The notes under the pieces: generated by a model
Databases searched by the model: none
What the model was told of the DNA's origin: nothing
Seen by the model: only the letters and a program-made list of their open reading frames with translations
Shown: positions 61,653-64,000 of the stretch, one piece after another
Layout: each line of letters begins with the position of its first letter
How positions within the stretch are numbered: position 1 is the first letter of the stretch
Assembly (NCBI RefSeq): GCF_003576345.1
Contig: NZ_QWGB01000004.1
Location: 248,001-312,000 of the forward strand
Length of the DNA stretch: 64,000 bases
Direction of reading: 5' to 3'
Source: Henriciella barbarensis
GTDB taxonomy: Bacteria; Pseudomonadota; Alphaproteobacteria; Caulobacterales; Hyphomonadaceae
Translations under genes and position numbers: made by a program

Positions 61653-61668
61653 TGGATCACCTCCTTTC
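61653..61668 (-). promoter_or_regulatory. 16-nt Shine-Dalgarno fully complementary to the 16S rRNA tail
   Basis: Minus strand GAAAGGAGGTGATCCA; the 16S rRNA 3' end is TGGATCACCTCCTTTC(T). Ordinary sites in this window pair over 4-7 bases. Confidence 0.75.
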
Positions 61669-61756
61669 AGCTGTTGATACAGAACACCGACCGCAAGTTA
61701 CGCCCGGTCATTCAAATAGAACATGATTTGCGGCGATTTAAAGGGCAGAGACGAAA

Positions 61757-61786
61757 AAAGCCGGCTACGAGGCGCAGCCGGCTTTT
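61757..61786 (-). terminator. Rho-independent terminator of the RcnB-like gene
   Basis: Stem AAAAGCCGGCT / AGCCGGCTTTT with a 8-nt loop, followed on the minus strand by a run of T. It lies 19 bp after the stop at 61805. Confidence 0.9.
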
Positions 61787-61804
61787 CCGAGGGTTATTAC
61801 TCGC

Positions 61805-62365
61805 CTACTGGCTGAGAATACCAATCGCGAGACCTACGATAGCGCCTGTAGCGACCGAGGTCAGAACAGCATCGTTGCTGCCGCGATGGTGAACCCACTG
61901 GTGACCGCGCGGCGGGCTGTAAAGACCATAGCGCCCATAATCGCGAATGATCACCGAGCTCGAGCCGTAGTGGTAGCGGTTACCGATGGTGTAGCGTGGA
62001 TGATGGTAGCCGCGGTTGTAGTGATACACGACACGCGGGCGCGTGCGGTGATAGGTCGGCGCACTATAATAGTTGCGCGTCACGACGCGGCCTCGATTGT
62101 GGTATCTGTGATTGTTGCGGTGATAGTCGCGGCCACGACGATAGTCGCGCCGATTATCCCGGCGATGTTTATAGTCTCCGCGCCGATCAGCGCGATGGTA
62201 GTCACGATTGCCGCGATGACGGTCACCATGATAGCGATCACCGCGATCACCACGATCATAGTGGCCGCGGTCACTGCGCTGGTCGGCAGCAGCCACTGGT
62301 GTGAACGCCGCGAGCGCGAGAGCTCCTGCGGCACCGATGTGGAGTAGTAGTTTTCTGAACGCCAT
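61805..62365 (-). CDS. RcnB-like exported protein, His/Arg/Tyr-rich
   Basis: 186 residues from the ATG at 62365 (MAFRKLLLHIGAAGALALA), preceded by GGAGG. Signal peptide to about AAA (residue 26). The next 100 residues are low-complexity, dominated by Arg, His, Tyr, Asp and Gly (HYDRGDRGDRYHGDRHRG), then the RcnB end: YSPPRGHQWVHHRGSNDAVL and TGAIVGLAIGILSQ. RcnB was described as a periplasmic nickel/cobalt homeostasis factor; the family is broad and the long His-rich region here may bind metal or be cell-envelope material. Own terminator. Confidence 0.85.
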   Translation of the reverse strand: MAFRKLLLHIGAAGALALAAFTPVAAADQRSDRGHYDRGDRGDRYHGDRHRGNRDYHRADRRGDYKHRRDNRRDYRRGRDYHRNNHRYHNRGRVVTRNYYSAPTYHRTRPRVVYHYNRGYHHPRYTIGNRYHYGSSSVIIRDYGRYGLYSPPRGHQWVHHRGSNDAVLTSVATGAIVGLAIGILSQ

Positions 62366-62488
62366 GAGGAGCCTCCCTATGCAAGTTCTCTCACCGAGCC
62401 CTTGCCCGGAATTGTTTCTGGTCTGAATACAAGTGTTAACCAATTATGAGGTTCCGAGCTTGAACCTTAGCTGAACAAGTCCTTCATC

Positions 62489-62917
62489 ATGGCCCGCCAA
62501 GAAAACCTGCAGATCGACGATGACTTGACCGTTCCTTACTGGGAGCTGGTGGAAACGTTTACGCGATCATCCGGGCCGGGCGGTCAAAGTGTGAACAAGG
62601 TATCGAGCGCGGTGCAGCTGCGGTGGAATGTCGATGCCTCTTCAGTGCCCGCACGCATCAAGGCGCGCTTCCGTCAGATATGGAAGAACAGAATTACCAA
62701 GGAGGGTGACGTCATCGTCGATGCGAGCGAACACCGCTCCCAGGCGCTAAACAGGGATGCGGCGCGCGACCGGCTCACTTCCATGATCCGGAAGGCAGCG
62801 AAGAAGCGGAAACGCCGCATCGCGACAAGGCCAACGCGCGGATCGGTCGAGCGGCGGATCAAGGCCAAGAAGGAAACGGGCGAAAAAAAAGCCCTGCGTG
62901 GAAAGGTCGACCCTTAG
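62489..62917 (+). CDS. arfB: Alternative ribosome-rescue factor ArfB (peptidyl-tRNA hydrolase ICT1 family)
   Basis: 142 residues. RF-type hydrolase with the GGQ motif in RSSGPGGQSVNKVSSAVQL (near residue 30), followed by the beta-rich core and a basic C-terminal tail (AAKKRKRRIATRP, RRIKAKKETGEKK) that enters the mRNA channel. It rescues stalled ribosomes without tmRNA. Size and tail match YaeJ/ArfB. It is monocistronic and convergent with the superoxide dismutase gene, sharing a terminator hairpin. Confidence 0.95.
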   Translation: MARQENLQIDDDLTVPYWELVETFTRSSGPGGQSVNKVSSAVQLRWNVDASSVPARIKARFRQIWKNRITKEGDVIVDASEHRSQALNRDAARDRLTSMIRKAAKKRKRRIATRPTRGSVERRIKAKKETGEKKALRGKVDP

Positions 62918-62943
62918 ACGGCGCGCCTTCCGGTGCAAAAGAA

Positions 62944-62970
62944 AACGCCGCCCCGAAACGAGGCGGCGTT
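62944..62970 (-). terminator. Terminator between arfB and superoxide dismutase genes
   Basis: Stem AACGCCGCC / GGCGGCGTT, 9-nt loop. The minus side is followed by a T-rich tract (TTTTCTTTTG), so it mainly stops the superoxide dismutase transcript. Confidence 0.85.
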
Positions 62971-62996
62971 GGTCTAATTTGGTTGGGGTTCGCTGC

Positions 62997-63617
62997 TTAC
63001 TGAACGACAGCGCAGGCGACGCGCCCGCCAGCACCGCCAATCGGCTGGCTCATATGATCATCGCGACCTTCGTGAATGATAATGGCGCCGCCATCTTCAT
63101 CCATCACGTCTGAAAGCGTGACCAGATCGGTAAACGTCTCGAAATTCACAGAGCCATCTTCAAAGGCGTACAGGTTTGGCAAGTCGCCAGGCTCTGGACC
63201 GTCGGGGTTCAGAAGGCCATGACCACCTTCGACCTTGCCGACATGACCACCCGAGGCGGTGTATTCACCGGTGTCGCTGCAGTCGCCAGTCTGGTGAATG
63301 TGCACAGCGTGCCAGCCTGGGGTCAGGCCGCCCTCACTAACCGAGACCTCCATGACGATGCCATTCGGGCCTTCGATCATGTTCACGCTGCCGATCGTAT
63401 CGCCTTCATTGCCCAGAAGATCGCCCGTCGCGCGCATCATGGATGGAAGGGACTCGCTGCCGCCGGCGTCCATCTCGGACGGTGGCATATCGGCCTGCAT
63501 TTCGGCTGCGTCGTCAGCGGCGCTCGTGTCCTGCTGGGCATCGGAGGTTTGCTGGGTGCAGGCAAAAACGATCGCAATCGAAGCGGCTGCGGCGGATAGA
63601 GGTAGGAAGCGGCTCAT
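62997..63617 (-). CDS. sodC: Cu/Zn superoxide dismutase, lipoprotein form
   Basis: 206 residues from the ATG at 63617 (MSRFLPLSAAAASIAIVFAC) with a lipobox-like FAC at residue 20, then an acidic low-complexity linker rich in Asp, Glu, Met and Ser (DAAEMQADMPPSEMDAGG). The SodC fold carries the copper ligands HAVHIHQTGDC, the zinc region SGGHVGKVEGGHGLLNPDGPEPGDLP, then IIIHEGRDDH with the fourth copper His, and GGAGGRVACAV with the disulfide Cys. Removes superoxide in the periplasm. The loop with EPGDLPNLYAFEDG is normal for bacterial SodC. Confidence 0.95.
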   Translation of the reverse strand: MSRFLPLSAAAASIAIVFACTQQTSDAQQDTSAADDAAEMQADMPPSEMDAGGSESLPSMMRATGDLLGNEGDTIGSVNMIEGPNGIVMEVSVSEGGLTPGWHAVHIHQTGDCSDTGEYTASGGHVGKVEGGHGLLNPDGPEPGDLPNLYAFEDGSVNFETFTDLVTLSDVMDEDGGAIIIHEGRDDHMSQPIGGAGGRVACAVVQ

Positions 63618-63656
63618 GAATTTTCTCCTGTTTGGACACACAGTAACATAGTTCGA

Positions 63657-64000
63657 TCAACGTTTTGTCATGCCGCCATCGACGACATATTCGGAGCCGG
63701 TGACGTAAGAGGCGTCGTCAGACAGTAGGAAACATGCGACGGCGGCAACTTCTTCCGCCTTGCCAAACCGGCCGAGTGGCACCTGCGATCTGATCTGCTC
63801 CGTCATCTCCTTCTTCTGCTCTTCATCGTCGACTGCGGTGTCAAAGAAATTTGTTTCGATCGGCCCCGGGGCAATCGAGTTTACGCGGATCTGACGCGGT
63901 GCCAGCGCGGAAGAGAACGACCGAGCGAAGACGGCCATTGATGCTTTTGACGCGCCATAGACAGCGCCCGGCGCCTGACCAAGATAGGCGGCGACTGATG
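63657..64000 (-). CDS. SDR family oxidoreductase (partial, N-terminus off window)
   Basis: The frame is open from the right edge to the stop at 63657 and gives about 114 C-terminal residues: SVAAYLGQAPGAVYGASKASMAVFARSF, with the catalytic YxxxK (YGASK), then RVNSIAPGPIETNFFD and YVTGSEYVVDGGMTKR. This is a classical SDR C-terminal half. The internal ATG at 63938 is not a real start because the catalytic Tyr-Lys lies upstream of it. Located 15 bp from the region upstream of sodC in the same direction as it; substrate unknown. Confidence 0.93.
   Translation of the reverse strand, partial: SVAAYLGQAPGAVYGASKASMAVFARSFSSALAPRQIRVNSIAPGPIETNFFDTAVDDEEQKKEMTEQIRSQVPLGRFGKAEEVAAVACFLLSDDASYVTGSEYVVDGGMTKR

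Noticed and set aside
61653-61668. Remnant of a 16S rRNA gene
   Set aside because: Only these 16 bases match the 16S 3' end; flanking sequence is unrelated and the placement before an ATG suits a Shine-Dalgarno.
1-64000. tRNA genes, CRISPR arrays, prophage or insertion sequences
   Set aside because: No cloverleaf, regular spaced repeats, transposase, integrase or phage structural gene was seen by reading the sequence; a tRNAscan, CRISPR or IS search would settle this.

Overview
The window is a GC-rich chromosomal segment of an alphaproteobacterium. The gene set (MipZ division-site ATPase, dapA-smpB pair, ClpS/ClpA, phasin, split-alpha transhydrogenase, several TonB-dependent receptors, DUF885 and M14 peptidases, a TipN-like polar coiled-coil protein, palindromic interspersed repeats) fits Caulobacterales, most likely a marine Hyphomonadaceae relative. 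That placement is inference from gene content only; there is no rRNA gene in the window. No tRNA, rRNA, transposase, integrase or CRISPR array was seen.

Layout. 1-4734: clpA (cut by the left edge), clpS, a DUF1499 protein, a phasin with a palindromic operator, and a D-Ala-D-Ala carboxypeptidase. 4824-8495: mipZ and a small unknown gene, panC, a YkuD_2 L,D-transpeptidase-like protein and a bacterial GOLPH3-like protein. 8574-13811: a tightly coupled sulfate-assimilation/siroheme operon (cysG, DUF2849, GST, cysI, DUF934, cysH). 13929-18301: LysR regulator, AbgT-type transporter, prfC. 18316-24670: an envelope/polarity block (MscS-type channel, DUF6665, TipN-like coiled-coil protein, GNAT acetyltransferase, small lipoprotein, small membrane protein). 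24780-25905: a cluster of palindromic repeats, some inside a coding frame, then an SNase-like lipoprotein.

26442-28975 is a clear AT-rich island holding a two-gene operon: an OLD/DUF3696-type ATPase and an unrecognised protein with a hydrophobic C-terminus. It looks like a recently acquired, defence-type module wedged between the nuclease gene and uvrB, and is the main candidate for an undescribed system. 29278-45000: uvrB with an SOS-like box over its start codon, a heme TonB receptor divergent from DUF6607 and DUF4198 genes with paired Fur-like boxes, an MFS sugar-type symporter, an AMP-dependent ligase, a metal module (MerR, CDF, His-rich TonB receptor), and an AceE-family E1 enzyme.

45015-57898: two exported peptidases, small acidic and TonB-C lipoprotein genes, the pntAA-pntAB-pntB transhydrogenase, an SDR, galU, a UDP-sugar epimerase and a threonine-dehydratase-like enzyme. 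57980-64000: smpB, dapA, lytic transglycosylase, a 26-codon ORF whose Shine-Dalgarno is complementary to the 16S rRNA tail over 16 nt, an RcnB-like protein, arfB, a Cu/Zn superoxide dismutase lipoprotein and a partial SDR. Most genes are ordinary housekeeping; the points of interest are the AT-rich ATPase operon, the 26-codon ORF/RNA, the repeat-invaded gene and the regulatory palindromes.
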